Assembly: GCA_037074615.1 (NCBI GenBank)
Contig: CM073560.1
Span: 1,681,501-1,745,500, forward strand
Length of the DNA: 64,000 nucleotides
Direction: 5' to 3'
From: Leucaena leucocephala
Lineage: Eukaryota; Streptophyta; Magnoliopsida; Fabales; Fabaceae
Made by a program: the position numbers and the translations under genes. Below the pieces are notes generated by a model. It did not search any database. It had not been told where the DNA came from and saw nothing but the letters and a program-made list of their open reading frames with translations. This document shows, piece by piece, positions 24,904 to 36,438 of this stretch (the stretch's first letter is position 1; every line of letters starts with the position of its first letter).

Positions 24904-27900
24904 ATGGCTTTGCCTTCCAGTCTTCTTCTTCATTGCCTTTTTATGTTCCACCTCTGCTGTTTCCTTGCTCTTGCTTTTGCGCACCAGACTGATGAAAACC
25001 CTGAGAAAAATCATCTCCTTTCTTTCAAAACCAGTCTCCATAACCCCCAGCCTCTTGCTTCATGGAACTCCTCAACCCCACACTGCAACTGGGTTGGCGT
25101 TACTTGTGAGCTCGACCGAGTTACCTCACTTTCTCTTCCGACTCTGAACCTCAGAGGCCCACTCTCTTCGTCCCTCTTCTCCCTTACCGGTCTTACCGTC
25201 CTTAACTTATTCTCCAACGCACTCTCTGGTGATATTCCTCCGCAGATAGCTAACATGAGAAACTTGAGGGAGCTCAATCTAAGTTATAATCAGTTTTCAG
25301 GAGAAATTCCGGACGAGCTAAGCGGTCTGACTCAGCTTACAACACTCGCACTCAGCTCCAACTGGTTCCACGGAAAAATCCCGCCGGAGCTGGGGTCCCT
25401 GTCACAACTCCGTGTCCTCGACCTCTCTGGTAATGCCCTCACCGGAACCTTACCGGAACGCATCGGAAACCTGAGTCAGCTTCAGTTCCTTGACCTCAGC
25501 AACAATCTTCTCTCAGGTTCTCTACCCTTGACTCTTTTCACGGGAACTCTGTCTTTGATTTCCGTTGACGTTTCAAACAATTCGTTTACTGGTTCTCTAC
25601 CACCGGAAATCCGTAACTTGAGGAATATCACCGCCCTTTATGTTGCCTCTAATAAATTTACGGGTAGGTTGCCTCCTGAGCTTGGCGAGCTCTCGCGGCT
25701 TCAAGTGCTTTACGCACCTTCTAGTTCCATAGAAGGCCCATTGCCTGAAGAAATGTCGAACCTGAAGTCATTGTCTAATCTTGATCTTTCTTACAACCCC
25801 TTGAAGTGTTCGATACCCAAGTTCGTTGGGAAGCTTCAGAATTTGAAAGTGCTCGACCTTTCTTTCGCTCAGCTTTCTGGCTCCATACCGTCTGAGCTAG
25901 GAAGTTGCAGAAACTTGAGCTCTGTGATGGTTTCTTTCAACTCTCTTTCTGGGTCATTGCCAGAGGAGCTTTCCGAGCTTCCAATGGTGTCATTCATAGC
26001 TGAAAGGAATCAGTTTCATGGACTTTTACCTGCTTGGCTTGGAAGGTGGAATCAGATTGATACTCTTTTGCTTTCGCAGAATAGATTTTCTGGTAAAATT
26101 CCTCCTGAGCTTGGGAATTGCTCCTCATTGGAGCACCTCAGTTTGAGAAGTAACTTGCTGACAGGTGTCATACCTGAGGAGCTATGTAATGCCGCTTCAC
26201 TTTCTGAGATTGACTTTGAAGATAACTTCCTTACGGGTACAATTGAGAAAGCATTTGTTAGGTGTAAGAACCTCATTCAGTTAGAATTGATGAAGAATCA
26301 GATCACTGGTTCTATCCCACAGTACCTTTCAGAGCTTCCTTTGATGGTGCTTGACCTTGACTCAAACAATTTTAGTGGAAGCATACCTTCAAGTCTGTGG
26401 AATTCATCAACTCTAATGGAGTTTTCTGCTGCAAATAATCGTCTGCAGGGCTCTCTTCCTGCGGAGATTGGGAACGCAGTTCTTCTAGAGAGGCTTGTCC
26501 TTAATAACAATCAACTGACGGGTAGTATACCCAAGGAAATTGGAAATCTCACAGGTCTATCTGTTCTTAATTTGAATGGAAATCTTCTTGAAGGGAATAT
26601 TCCATCAGAGCTAGGAGATTGCATTTCACTGACAACCTTAGACCTTGGATATAATCGACTGAATGGATCTATTCCAGATGAACTAGTGGAACTGAGCCAA
26701 TTACAGTGTTTGGTTCTGTCCCATAATAATCTTTCTGGGTCTATTCCTGCAAAACGATCTTCATATTTTAGCAGAATTGCCATCCCTGATTTGAGCTTTG
26801 TTCAACACCTTGGAGTATATGATCTGTCCCATAACAAATTGTCTGGGATTATACCTGATGAATTGGGGAGCTGTATGGTCGTTGTGGATCTTTTGCTCAG
26901 CAGCAACATGCTTTCTGGGAGTATCCCAAGCTCACTCTCTCGCCTGACAAATCTTACAACTCTAGATTTGTCTGGTAACTTCTTGTCAGGTTCCATTCCA
27001 CCAGAACTTGGAGATTCCCTCAAGCTACAAGGATTGTATCTGGGACATAATCAGCTTAATGGTACCATCCCTGAAAGTTTTGGGAAAATGACCAGTTTGG
27101 TGAAGTTGAATTTGACAGGAAATAAGTTGTCTGGTCCGATTCCAATTAGCTGTGGGAACATGAAGGAGCTGACTCACTTAGATTTGAGCTCTAATGAGCT
27201 TAGGGGACAGCTTCCATCCTCTCTATCAGGTCTTCAAAGCCTTGTTGGTCTTTATGTGCAGCAGAACAAGCTTTCTGGCCAAATAGATGTGCTCTTCTCC
27301 AATACCATGACATGGAGGATTGAGACAATGAATTTGAGCGCCAATTCCTTCAATGGGGATTTGCCAAGTTCTTTGGGAAACCTTTCTTACTTGACAAATT
27401 TGGATGTTCATGGAAATATGTTCTTGGGAGAGATTCCATTGGAACTTGGGAATCTAGTGCAGCTGGAGTACCTCGATGTTTCTGGGAACAGGTTATATGG
27501 AAAGATTCCTGAGAAAATTTGCAGCCTAGTTAATTTGAACTACCTTGATTTGTCTCAAAATAGATTGGAAGGGCCTATACCCAGAAGCGGTATTTGCCAG
27601 AACCTATCAAGAGTTAGATTGACAGGGAACAAAAAACTCTGTGGGCGGATTTTGGGAGTCAATTGCCCAATCAAAGGCATTGGTAGATTTTCATTGTCTA
27701 ATGCGTGGCAACTTGCTGGGATTGCCATTACAATCACACTGATGACTCTGAGCATTGCATTTGTTCTACACAGATGGATTGGCAGGAGGCAAAATGATCC
27801 AGAAGACCTTGAGGAACACAAGCTAAACAACTACGTGGATCAAAATCTTTATTTCTTGAGCAGTAGCAGATCAAAGGAACCTCTGAGTATAAACGTTGCA

Positions 27901-28809
27901 ATGTTTGAGCAGCCTCTTCTGAAACTAACTCTGGAGGATATCCTTGAAGCTACTGGCAACTTCAGCAAGACCAACATAATTGGAGATGGAGGTTTTGGGA
28001 CTGTATACAAGGCTACTCTACCCAATGGCAAAACAGTTGCAGTAAAGAAGCTGAGTGAAGCTAAAACGCAGGGCCATCGCGAATTCATGGCCGAAATGGA
28101 AACTTTAGGCAAGGTGAAGCATCAGAATCTTGTTCCACTTCTTGGCTATTGCTCCCTGGGGGAAGAGAAACTCCTTGTTTATGAATACATGGTGAATGGA
28201 AGCTTAGATCTTTGGTTGAGAAACAGGACTGGTGGAGCCCTTGAAGTTCTTGACTGGAACAAAAGGTACAAAATTGCAACTGGTGCAGCCAGAGGATTAG
28301 CTTTCCTTCATCATGGGTTCATCCCCCACATCATTCACAGAGACATTAAAGCTAGCAACATATTGCTAAATGAAGATTTTGAGCCAAAAGTTGCAGACTT
28401 TGGACTTGCTAGGCTTATCAGTGCCTGTGAGTCACACATCACTACTGACATTGCTGGAACATTCGGGTACATTCCGCCGGAGTATGGACAGAGTGGGAGG
28501 TCCACAACAAGAGGAGATGTCTATAGTTTTGGGGTCATTATGCTTGAACTGGTGACTGGAAAAGAACCAACAGGGCCTGATTTTAAAGACATTGAAGGTG
28601 GGAATCTGGTGGGGTGGGTTTTTCTGAAAATCAAGAAGGGACAGGCTGCTGATGTTCTCGATCCAAAGGTTCTGGACGCTAATTCGAAGCCGATGATGCT
28701 TCGGATGCTGCAGATTGCTTGTGTTTGCCTCTCTGAGAATCCTGCAAACAGGGCTACCATGCTTCAGGTGTTCAAGCTTCTGAAGGGGATCAAAGGAGAG
28801 TTAGTTTAG
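24904..28809 (+). CDS. EMS1: LRR receptor kinase, EMS1/EXS type
   Basis: A single uninterrupted frame encodes 1301 residues. It begins with a signal peptide (about residues 1-27) and a capping motif HCNWVGVTC. About 800 residues of leucine-rich repeats of the plant GxIPxxLGxLxxL type follow. A transmembrane segment lies at about residues 937-957. The cytoplasmic Ser/Thr kinase has a GDGGFG loop (1027-1032), VAVKK with Lys1048, HRD at 1145-1147 and DFG at 1165-1167. The kinase region (GILEATGNFSKTNIIGDGGF-like, IAGTFGYIPPEYGQSGRSTT) matches the recalled EMS1 family. EMS1 with SERK co-receptors perceives the TPD1 peptide at the plasma membrane to specify tapetum in anthers. The protein is longer than Arabidopsis EMS1 (about 1190 residues). 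All kinase catalytic motifs are intact. Start 24904 was chosen because a signal peptide follows directly. Confidence 0.93.
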   Translation: MALPSSLLLHCLFMFHLCCFLALAFAHQTDENPEKNHLLSFKTSLHNPQPLASWNSSTPHCNWVGVTCELDRVTSLSLPTLNLRGPLSSSLFSLTGLTVLNLFSNALSGDIPPQIANMRNLRELNLSYNQFSGEIPDELSGLTQLTTLALSSNWFHGKIPPELGSLSQLRVLDLSGNALTGTLPERIGNLSQLQFLDLSNNLLSGSLPLTLFTGTLSLISVDVSNNSFTGSLPPEIRNLRNITALYVASNKFTGRLPPELGELSRLQVLYAPSSSIEGPLPEEMSNLKSLSNLDLSYNPLKCSIPKFVGKLQNLKVLDLSFAQLSGSIPSELGSCRNLSSVMVSFNSLSGSLPEELSELPMVSFIAERNQFHGLLPAWLGRWNQIDTLLLSQNRFSGKIPPELGNCSSLEHLSLRSNLLTGVIPEELCNAASLSEIDFEDNFLTGTIEKAFVRCKNLIQLELMKNQITGSIPQYLSELPLMVLDLDSNNFSGSIPSSLWNSSTLMEFSAANNRLQGSLPAEIGNAVLLERLVLNNNQLTGSIPKEIGNLTGLSVLNLNGNLLEGNIPSELGDCISLTTLDLGYNRLNGSIPDELVELSQLQCLVLSHNNLSGSIPAKRSSYFSRIAIPDLSFVQHLGVYDLSHNKLSGIIPDELGSCMVVVDLLLSSNMLSGSIPSSLSRLTNLTTLDLSGNFLSGSIPPELGDSLKLQGLYLGHNQLNGTIPESFGKMTSLVKLNLTGNKLSGPIPISCGNMKELTHLDLSSNELRGQLPSSLSGLQSLVGLYVQQNKLSGQIDVLFSNTMTWRIETMNLSANSFNGDLPSSLGNLSYLTNLDVHGNMFLGEIPLELGNLVQLEYLDVSGNRLYGKIPEKICSLVNLNYLDLSQNRLEGPIPRSGICQNLSRVRLTGNKKLCGRILGVNCPIKGIGRFSLSNAWQLAGIAITITLMTLSIAFVLHRWIGRRQNDPEDLEEHKLNNYVDQNLYFLSSSRSKEPLSINVAMFEQPLLKLTLEDILEATGNFSKTNIIGDGGFGTVYKATLPNGKTVAVKKLSEAKTQGHREFMAEMETLGKVKHQNLVPLLGYCSLGEEKLLVYEYMVNGSLDLWLRNRTGGALEVLDWNKRYKIATGAARGLAFLHHGFIPHIIHRDIKASNILLNEDFEPKVADFGLARLISACESHITTDIAGTFGYIPPEYGQSGRSTTRGDVYSFGVIMLELVTGKEPTGPDFKDIEGGNLVGWVFLKIKKGQAADVLDPKVLDANSKPMMLRMLQIACVCLSENPANRATMLQVFKLLKGIKGELV

Positions 28810-29495
28810 AATATCCAAGTCAATAGGGGTGGTAGTATGGTTATTTAGATAGAAATAATCTGTGAACTGATCTAACAAATAGCTAGAGTAGTATTTGTAA
28901 TCGCTTATGTAGTTATTTACATCAAATCTTTCCGAGGTGTTGACTGATTTCACAAAAATATCTTGCATGATGAGAAGCAATCTTGAAGAACTATCATCTT
29001 ATTCAGAAATTTATCAAAGGTACTTATAGATCTCTTTAAAAAGAGTCATGACAGTGAGATTAAACTTATGATTATATGGGTATTAATACTTTTATCTGGG
29101 CGGAAAATCTGGTTTCTTGGACCTAGCTACTAATTATAGGTCAAGTTTGGTTGTGGGCCATATTCTAATGCGAAAAAGTTAGTGGGATTATTCATAATTT
29201 ATAAATAATTGTATAAAAAAAAATATAAATAATAAATAACGTTTATAGTATTTAATATTGATGTACTATTTCAAGGGTTAAATTAAAGTCTTACTGATCT
29301 TCATTTATCTTTTTTAACTTGAAGGAGGTGAAATATTGACGAGAGAATCTTGAGTAGTTGGCCAGTTGACCATCTGATGCTTTGATGAAGAGAGCAAGTG
29401 CAAAGCATTCATGAAGAGGCTTTCTTGAGTACACTTCCCCAAAGGCCGAAATTGTTAAATAAGTACCTGAGTTTGATTAACATTGAACAAAACTA
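28810..29495. other. EMS1-type 3' region and intergenic DNA
   Basis: The first 150-200 bases are probably 3' untranslated. The rest is AT-rich with no supported gene. It ends at the target duplication of SINE copy D. Confidence 0.45.
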
Positions 29496-29683
29496 CTAAT
29501 GGGAGTTAGTCTGAGTGATAAGCAGTTTGATATAGTTTAAATGAGGTCTCGAGTTCAAGCATTAGCGTATGTAGAAAATCCCCGTTGGGAGACTCACCCT
29601 CCATAGCCAGGTGCACGAGTGAGTTGGATCCGAATATAGGCGGGACAAAGTTCTGATGAACTGGGTGGACAACCAGAAAAAAA
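29496..29683 (+). mobile_element. tRNA-derived SINE, copy D
   Basis: It has a diverged A-box region (TTAGTCTGAGTGATAAGC) and B-box region (GAGGTCTCGAGTTCAAGC). The GTTGGGAGACTCACCCTCCA body and an A tail follow. A perfect 17-base target duplication, aacattgaacaaaacta, flanks it at 29479-29495 and 29684-29700. The promoter boxes are more decayed than in copy C, yet the duplication is intact. Confidence 0.92.
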
Positions 29684-29700
29684 AACATTGAACAAAACTA

Positions 29701-32332
29701 AACGTACGCGGTGATCAATTTGTCTTTCATCACACTTCCAATAATTTAATACCACATTAATCTTTATTATAAGTCCATTACTATTATGGAAGAAATTTTT
29801 TTATTTTAAATATAAATCCACTTATAAAATTATTAATGACTAATTCCTGTTGGAAAGAGAGAGAGGAAAGAAGGTGAAAATATTTAGTAAATAATAAAAG
29901 AGAAAATTTTTCAATAGAGATAAATTTGTGAAGTTTTTATCAATTTAAAATGTATGTAATGACTTAACTGTTATATTAATTGAAATATACTATATAATAA
30001 GGATTGAGAAAAAATGTGTTGCATTTCCTGGATGTGGTGGACGTTGAACATTATGTGGTGAAAGAGATTATAAAGCCACGTTTAGTATGTAGTATTGAAA
30101 GTTTAAGATTGGCACAAAGATATAAAATAAGTTAAATTGCGTCATTTGATATGTAAAATTGGAAAAATTTTAATATTGGGTAATATCACATAGGTAGAAT
30201 TTGACAATACTACCTCTCCCTTAGTATTATATTTTTAGACTTGAGATTGATAATTTTAAAGACTAAAGTACTCTCTATCTATTCCTCACATCTCCTTCCT
30301 CCCTCAACTAGTCATTCACTTACAGCGACGCCCTTCTTCTATGGCAAAATCTCGAATCTTCTATTGATGAATGAGAGGATGAACCTGCGATATTTTCGAG
30401 GAAGTTTCTGACCACTAGGAAGTATAAGAAGAACGAGATTGAGGAGGATGAGGAATCAAAATAGAGTGACGAGAAGAAAACCACTACTCTCTCTCTCTCT
30501 GATGGGTTCTGATGCAATAATAGTGGAAAGTGGAGACTACCCTCTTCTGAAAGATTTGAGATTGAAAATTGAAGGAAATGATGATACTTTCTCTTTTATG
30601 TTTCTGGGTTTATCTAATGAGTTGCATCACATTTCTTGCTACGATTCTCCAATAGCCCTTGAATAGCTTTTTTTCCTTCTTAGCTTCCTTAACCGACTTT
30701 GAATTCTTATTTTTGTGTGTTTTGTTTTATCAGTACCTTATGTTTGTTTATGTTCCCTTAGAATGTTAGTTACCCTCCATACTTGAGTGGTGTAAAAGAG
30801 AAAGATCTTTGTGATGGCAAAGAACAAGATTGAGGAGGATGAATTATAAGCTAAATTTTAAGGTTTAAGGCAAGGGTATTATAATCTTTTTATAATTTAT
30901 AACTAATTATAAAATTATTCTTTTTAAATATTACTTCACACCAGATATAATTTTAAAAGTTAATTCTCACTCCTAATCTTAATCTCAATCCTATTCTTAA
31001 TTACAGTTTATCAAAATCAAATCATGCATTTTAAACGTGGCCTAAAGATGCGATCAACAAGTTATCCTTTATGGTTTTGTCATTTAAGAAAATCATTGAA
31101 CAAAAAAGAGAAAAGATAACAAAAGAAATGTCTCAAGAATTGAGTTGGTCTCTTGAACTACTCGTTGATTTCTTATTTCTATTAATTGATTATTCGATTC
31201 AGTGAACTTTACGCTGTGAAGTTTAGTGAGTTTGTTCTTCATTTGTATCATCTTCGTTGAAAAGTTGAATTAGTCGAAGTAATTAATTAGTTATACGTGT
31301 TAATCATCTCGTTCGTTAATGGACGACTTATATAAGAATCTTAGAATATGATTTACATAGGTGTAAAGAGAGGTTGAATCCCGGATTCAAGAACACAGAT
31401 CCTCTCCTCATAGTCCTAGACGTTTTGGGATTTAGTTATCACTTATCACCGTTCGAAGAAAGGTTTAGTTAAGAGTTTATTGTGATTTTTTTTGTATAAA
31501 ATTTTTTAGATAAATTCAATACTAATCCTTGACCAAAGTTAGGGTACAATTGTAGTGTTCAAAGAGTGTTTACAAAAAATTTACGAGATAATATATAAAA
31601 TAAATTTTTATAATGACAATGAAAATTGAACTCCTATTCTTATAAGATATAAACTTGTTCCTTCTCTATACCAACTTTAATTGATTTATTGTGATTTATT
31701 GAATTTTTTATTCTCCTCTTATTATATTTATAAATCAATTCTAATATTTTTTTAATTTTTAATATAAAATATATTTGGTTAATTTGATTAGATTAGATAA
31801 GTTATTTAAATAAATTAATATAATATATTTTTTTAACATATCATAATCATCTTCTTTAACTCCCTCTTTATCTTATTTAATTATTATTAAAAGAGATAAT
31901 AGGGATAATCTAAAAAAATATAAAAGATAGATATTATATTTAAGATTAACATAAACTCAAATCCTCTATTAAAAATTAAAAGAGTATATTTTACTGAAAT
32001 AAAGAATTTTTTTTAACCTTATTAACCCTGTCTCAAATTTTTCATAAATTTTTAATATAATATACATTCTATCTTAAAAATATAAAATTAATATAATAAA
32101 AAATAAAAAATAAAATTATATATTTTAACCAGGCGAATTATAAAAAGAATTAAAGTAAACCCACCTGTAGACATGAGAATAATGAATAGGGATAGAAAGC
32201 GCAATGTAAGAAGGCCAGAAAGGTTGCTTTTTAGAAGGATATAGGCTGCGAGTCAATCATTGAACTTTGAGCCCACTTTTGCTCTCTTTACGAAACTCCT
32301 AATAATAATAAATTTAGACTGCATTCACCGTC
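29701..32332. other. Intergenic DNA, possible decayed element
   Basis: AT-rich with no recognised gene. The segment at about 30075-31045 is bounded by CCACGTTTAG at the left and an inverse AAACGTGG at the right. It carries a GC-richer centre (30310-30670) with a 75-codon open frame of no known family. It may be an old transposon with captured sequence, but the evidence is weak. Confidence 0.35.
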
Positions 32333-32905
32333 TAGAATTAGTAATACGGGCTAGCCATTAAAAATAGACTAGTCTGCGGGTTAATAAAGCGGGTTATACA
32401 GCCCGTCTTAAAATAGGCTCGCATTTTATCAGCTCGAGCCCGCTTGCGGCCCTCCTCTTTTTTTTCAAGTATTTTAAAAAAATATATTTTTATGCTTTTA
32501 AAATACTAATAAAAAAATTCTAATGTCATATTAGAATAATAAAAAATTTGTTAATATTATACTCTTAAAAATTTATATTTTTTATAAAAAATCTCAAATT
32601 TTATAACTATAAATCTAAATAAACATTAACAAAATATTAATAAATTATTATATGTCAACATATGTAATTATCTTTACTAGTATTTGATAATAGAAATATT
32701 CAAAGTAATATTTGAATAAAATAAATAATAATATTAATATTTAAAAAAAAATGGGCTGACCCGCTTAAAAATGGGTCAGCCCGCCAACATTGGCGGGCCA
32801 GCAGGGGCGGGCTGTGCAGCCCGTCCCAAAACGGGCTGGCAAATTGTCAGCCCGTTTTTGGCCCGTTTTAAGGTAAAACCGGCTCAGCCCATTTTACCAG
32901 CTCTA
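32333..32905. mobile_element. Possible hAT-type MITE with GC-rich subterminal blocks
   Basis: The left end TAGAATTAGTAATACGGGCTAG resembles the inverse of the right end (TAGAGCTGGTAAAATGGGCT). Both ends are followed by blocks dense in AGCCCG/CGGGCT motifs, and the centre is AT-rich. This organisation is common in plant hAT-derived elements. No convincing 8-base target duplication was found, so boundaries are approximate. Confidence 0.55.
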
Positions 32906-34395
32906 TCTAAAACGTGCTCGAATTAATTATTAAATATATAATTATTTAAAATATATTTAATTTTTAAAAAGTATCATTTTATTATATTTTCAATCGCGTT
33001 TAAAAAAATATTCTAATTTTTAAATACTTAAATTTATATATAAAAATAATTAACAGCTCGTCTTATTTAATATTAATATTACTTATAAAAAAGAGAAATT
33101 TTTTCATACTTTTGAATCATTAATAAATTTTATTTTTTTAAAAAAAATTATGTATTAAAAAAATAATAAGTTTGGTTTTCAAATTAAACAAAAAAAAAAA
33201 AAGGAGAAGGGAAAGTACCTAGAAACACTCTTTTAGTATATTTTTCTCTGTTCATCCTTTGAAAACGAGCTTCTTTTGGTATATCCAACCCCATCAATGA
33301 CCTTTTATTTTTATTTTATTTTTTTAGTAAAGGAAGGAGATGGAAAGGATAGACATGGAAGCTTCTTGCTGATATTGTATTTGTGGAAACACTCGCTCTC
33401 ATTCATTTCTAACCACTCCATCCCTGTCCATTTTATATTGCAATTAAAAATATATATATCCCCCCAAAAACAACAATCATAAGATGCTCATAAATTTGTA
33501 GCTTTCTTTCCCTTTCTTGACGCTAAGAAAATTAAGCAATTACTAGTGTCATCTTTCACATATTATTTTGATACCAGGGATATAGAAGAGAAGAGAAGGG
33601 AGATGAGAGAGAATTTTGATGAGTTGAATTTAAAAAAAAATTAGGGAAACTAAGTTAAAAAAAATTAATTTTTTTCCTTTTATCTTACATTTTTTTATTA
33701 GTAAAATTTAATAACCCCACTCCATAATGTTTCTTAAATCCAAAACATAAAAAAATTCTCTCCCCAAATTCCCTAGTGGGAATAATGTTCATGCGCCATT
33801 ATAACTACAAAGGAGTAACTATAAATAAAACCTCCTAGCTCAATTAAAACCAAGAATTTCCCAAACAAAATCACCAAGAAGAGGAATTGGTCCTATTCAG
33901 TGCTGATAACAGTGATGAAGAGTACTCTGAATTCATTGCTACATAAAACATAAGCCGTCTGAAATTTGTAATCTGCAATTTTTTTCAATAATAAATTTAT
34001 TTTTTTAAAAAGTATCAGTATAAAATTATCATTTTAAATTAAGGTGAGCATGGAAAATTAGTAAATCAATAGAGACATAAAATAGAATGGAACCACATTT
34101 CTGAATTTGGCTTACCTTGGGTCGACGGATTTAAATAAAAATATGGATCTACATTCCCAAGTTCCATTCAATGCCAAAATAGAAAAAACAAAATAGTTAA
34201 TTAACTACAGAGAGAGGAGAGAGAGAGAGAGTATCGTTTTCTAATGAATGCGTCCCTGAGAAACTCCTCGGAATCGGTCCCAACCGGTTATTGACGCCCT
34301 TGACCCCTTGGCTCGTACGTGCGTCTCCGTATCTTCGGACTCGAATTCTCTACGCCGTTCCTATTCTAATCTAATCGTATTCCCTCAGTTGTGGG
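32906..34395. other. Intergenic DNA downstream of the HSF gene
   Basis: AT-rich with GA-rich patches, for example near 34211-34231. No gene was recognised. The part nearest 34395 is probably the 3' untranslated region of the minus-strand HSF gene. Confidence 0.45.
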
Positions 34396-35421
34396 CTAAT
34401 TACACACTCTCTGATTTGCTATATCGCATTGATCCGGCCACTCTCGATGGTTCTGACAATCCAACGGCTCAGATTTCACCTCCGCTGGCCCCGGCTGATG
34501 CAAGCTTAACAGTGTGTCCTCCTCTTCCGCTCCTCTCGCTCTCTTCGCACCAATCGCCACCCCAAACAGCTTCGGATTTAACTCATCCACCGCCGACGGC
34601 TCCTCCTCACCGGAGTTCCGTTTCGACGGCATCAAATCCAGCGGTTTCACGGTGTCTTTTCCTTGCACAGCACCATCGATTTGGTTGTTGGCGTAGTTGG
34701 ATAACAGGGAGAAAATATTGTTACACAGAGATCTCATCTCCGCTAATTCCTTCGACAGCTGCACGTTCTCTTTTCGCAGCCTGTCGTTCTCGTCCATGAG
34801 CTCAGCCGGAGCTTTTGAGGACGACGAATTCGATGAAATAGCTTGCTCCTCGTCTGAGTTTGATGTCGATATCATCGGCATCGCCGTCAGTATAGAAGTC
34901 ACCTGCACCGGCGCCGGTACTGCCACAGTCGGAGTGGCTCCGCCCTTGGATGCCGGCGACGTCGCTGTCGGCGGCGAAGGCGAAGGCGTTGAAATTTTCC
35001 GTCGCTGTATTTCGCACAGAAGCCGTTTCTCGCCTCTGCGGAAACACTCGTTCGAGAATTCCCATCGATCAGGTACAACCTTCCTGAATCCCTACAAATA
35101 ATAAAAATAGAATTAAATGAAAGATTCAACGGAATGAAAAAGAAGAAGATGAAGACGATATATGATAATTACATAGGTGTTGAGTTGGCGAACAAAGCTA
35201 GAGAAGTTGTTGTGCTTAAAATATTTAGGAAGCAAATCTCTGGCGAATTCGGTAGGGTTCCAAACGATGAAAGTAGATCCATCTTCGTTCCACGAGATCA
35301 CATCGTCTTTGGTGCGATCGTCGACGAGCTGATACGTTTTGGTGAGAAACGGCGTTGGAATAGATCTCTGGGTGTCACCGGCCGTGGACTCGCCGTTGTG
35401 ATCCGCCGGCGGCGGAGCCAT
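34396..35421 (-). CDS. HSFB2: Heat stress transcription factor, class B2 (HSFB2b-like)
   Basis: Two minus-strand exons, 35173-35421 and 34396-35091, give 314 residues. The intron sits at LNTY|GFRKV, the position conserved in plant HSF DNA-binding domains. The DNA-binding domain (about residues 20-112) includes PTPFLTKTYQLV, FKHNNFSSFVRQLNTY and GFRKVVPDRWEF. A heptad coiled-coil oligomerisation region follows (ENDRLRKENVQLSKELAEM), without the class A insertion. KLFGVAIGAKRAR near the C-terminus contains the LFGV tetrapeptide that marks class B repressors, plus a basic nuclear signal. Class B HSFs bind heat shock elements and mostly repress or modulate heat genes. HSFB2 is favoured over HSFB1/B4 by the QRSIPTPFLTKTYQLV start and the LFGV.IG.KRAR block. 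An upstream ORF and a heat shock element lie in front. Confidence 0.92.
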
Positions 35422-35462
35422 AAAAAACTAGCTAGGTAACACCAAAAAACACAACCTTGATA

Positions 35463-35522
35463 TCAGGCTAACTCACAAAATTTACCTGAAAGTGGTGTTT
35501 TGGGGAGGGTCATGATCGGCAT
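35463..35522 (-). promoter_or_regulatory. Upstream ORF before the HSFB2-type start
   Basis: On the minus strand an ATG at 35522 opens a 19-codon frame (starting MPIMTLPKTPLS) that ends with TGA at 35463-35465. This is 41 bases before the HSF start at 35421. Whether it is in the transcript depends on the unmapped transcription start. Upstream ORFs control translation of the related HSFB1/TBF1; a role here is inference. Confidence 0.4.
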
Positions 35523-35575
35523 CGTAGCCAGAAGGAGAGAGAAAGGAGGGAAGGGAGGAGGAATGGAGAGAGTAT

Positions 35576-35588
35576 TTCTAGAAGGTTC
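35576..35588. promoter_or_regulatory. Three-unit heat shock element
   Basis: The sequence TTCTAGAAGGTTC is a perfect alternating TTCnnGAAnnTTC array, the minimal high-affinity HSF site. It lies about 155 bases upstream of the HSFB2-type start codon, in the promoter or leader. It fits heat induction by class A HSFs and possible self-repression. Confidence 0.7.
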
Positions 35589-35822
35589 TCATAAGAATTT
35601 ATGAAGGAGAGAGAAAATGGAAGACGGAGGAAGAGAGAGAAAGGAGGGGGAAAAGGAAAGGAAAACGCTGGAAGGAGCTACGTTTCGACTTGTAATCGAG
35701 ATACTTCCGTTTATTTGTTTGTTTTCGTTCACATGCATCATCATATTCATGTATATATGGATCATACATGTCATGATGGATATGAATGAATTGCGAAGTC
35801 CATTATTTTTATAAACAACTTT

Positions 35823-36438
35823 TTATTTTTATTCATTATGATTATTTATTATTTAATATTTTGATTTGATATGTAAAGTGATACCTCTGTGTGATTTGTA
35901 ATGAGATATTTAAGATTATAAACAACGTTTTTTTGTTGTCTCTATTCTCTTTTGCTTTTAAAGTTAGTTTCTTTTACAATATATAATATTTTTATGAAAA
36001 GAATTTAAATGAGTTACACCTAAAAAATCTATCAAAATCAAGACAAAATCTAGGGGCTAAATCCTTTAAAGTTGAAGATCCATGAATAATTCTAAAGTTT
36101 ATCGTTTAAAAAAAAATAGAAAAAATTTTATGTTTTATAAGAACATAAAGAAATAATGAATATTTAAAAAATAATTTTTTTTCACAAAAATTGATGGATT
36201 ACTCGAGAAAATTTAATTTTTTCTATCAATAAATAAAGTATATATTGGTGTGTGCGGATGTATGTGGAATATGTGCCCCTCCTCATATTTTACCGTTTGG
36301 TAACTTCCAACACGACTCATTTCATCTATAGAAACTTCTACACTTTTTGGGAGATAAAAAAAGGTGAGATTTTATTCAAACTAAAAAAAATCTCCTTATG
36401 GAAAGGGACAAGCACCAGTGCCAGACAATGATATAATA
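35823..36438. other. AT-rich intergenic DNA upstream of the HSF gene
   Basis: No gene recognised. It contains A and T runs and probably the distal promoter of the HSF gene. Confidence 0.4.

Noticed and set aside
24714..25147. Two plus-strand frames overlapping the EMS1 start
   Set aside because: They are CT-rich leader sequence read in other frames. The 1301-codon frame with a signal peptide explains the region.
30439..30666. 75-codon frame containing GSDAIIVESGDYPLL
   Set aside because: No family recognised, and it lies inside a possible decayed transposon. Too little to call a gene.
34308..35101. Plus-strand frames of 134 and 163 codons
   Set aside because: They are antisense to the HSFB2-type exon 2 and have no family signal. 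GC-rich coding DNA often leaves the opposite strand open.
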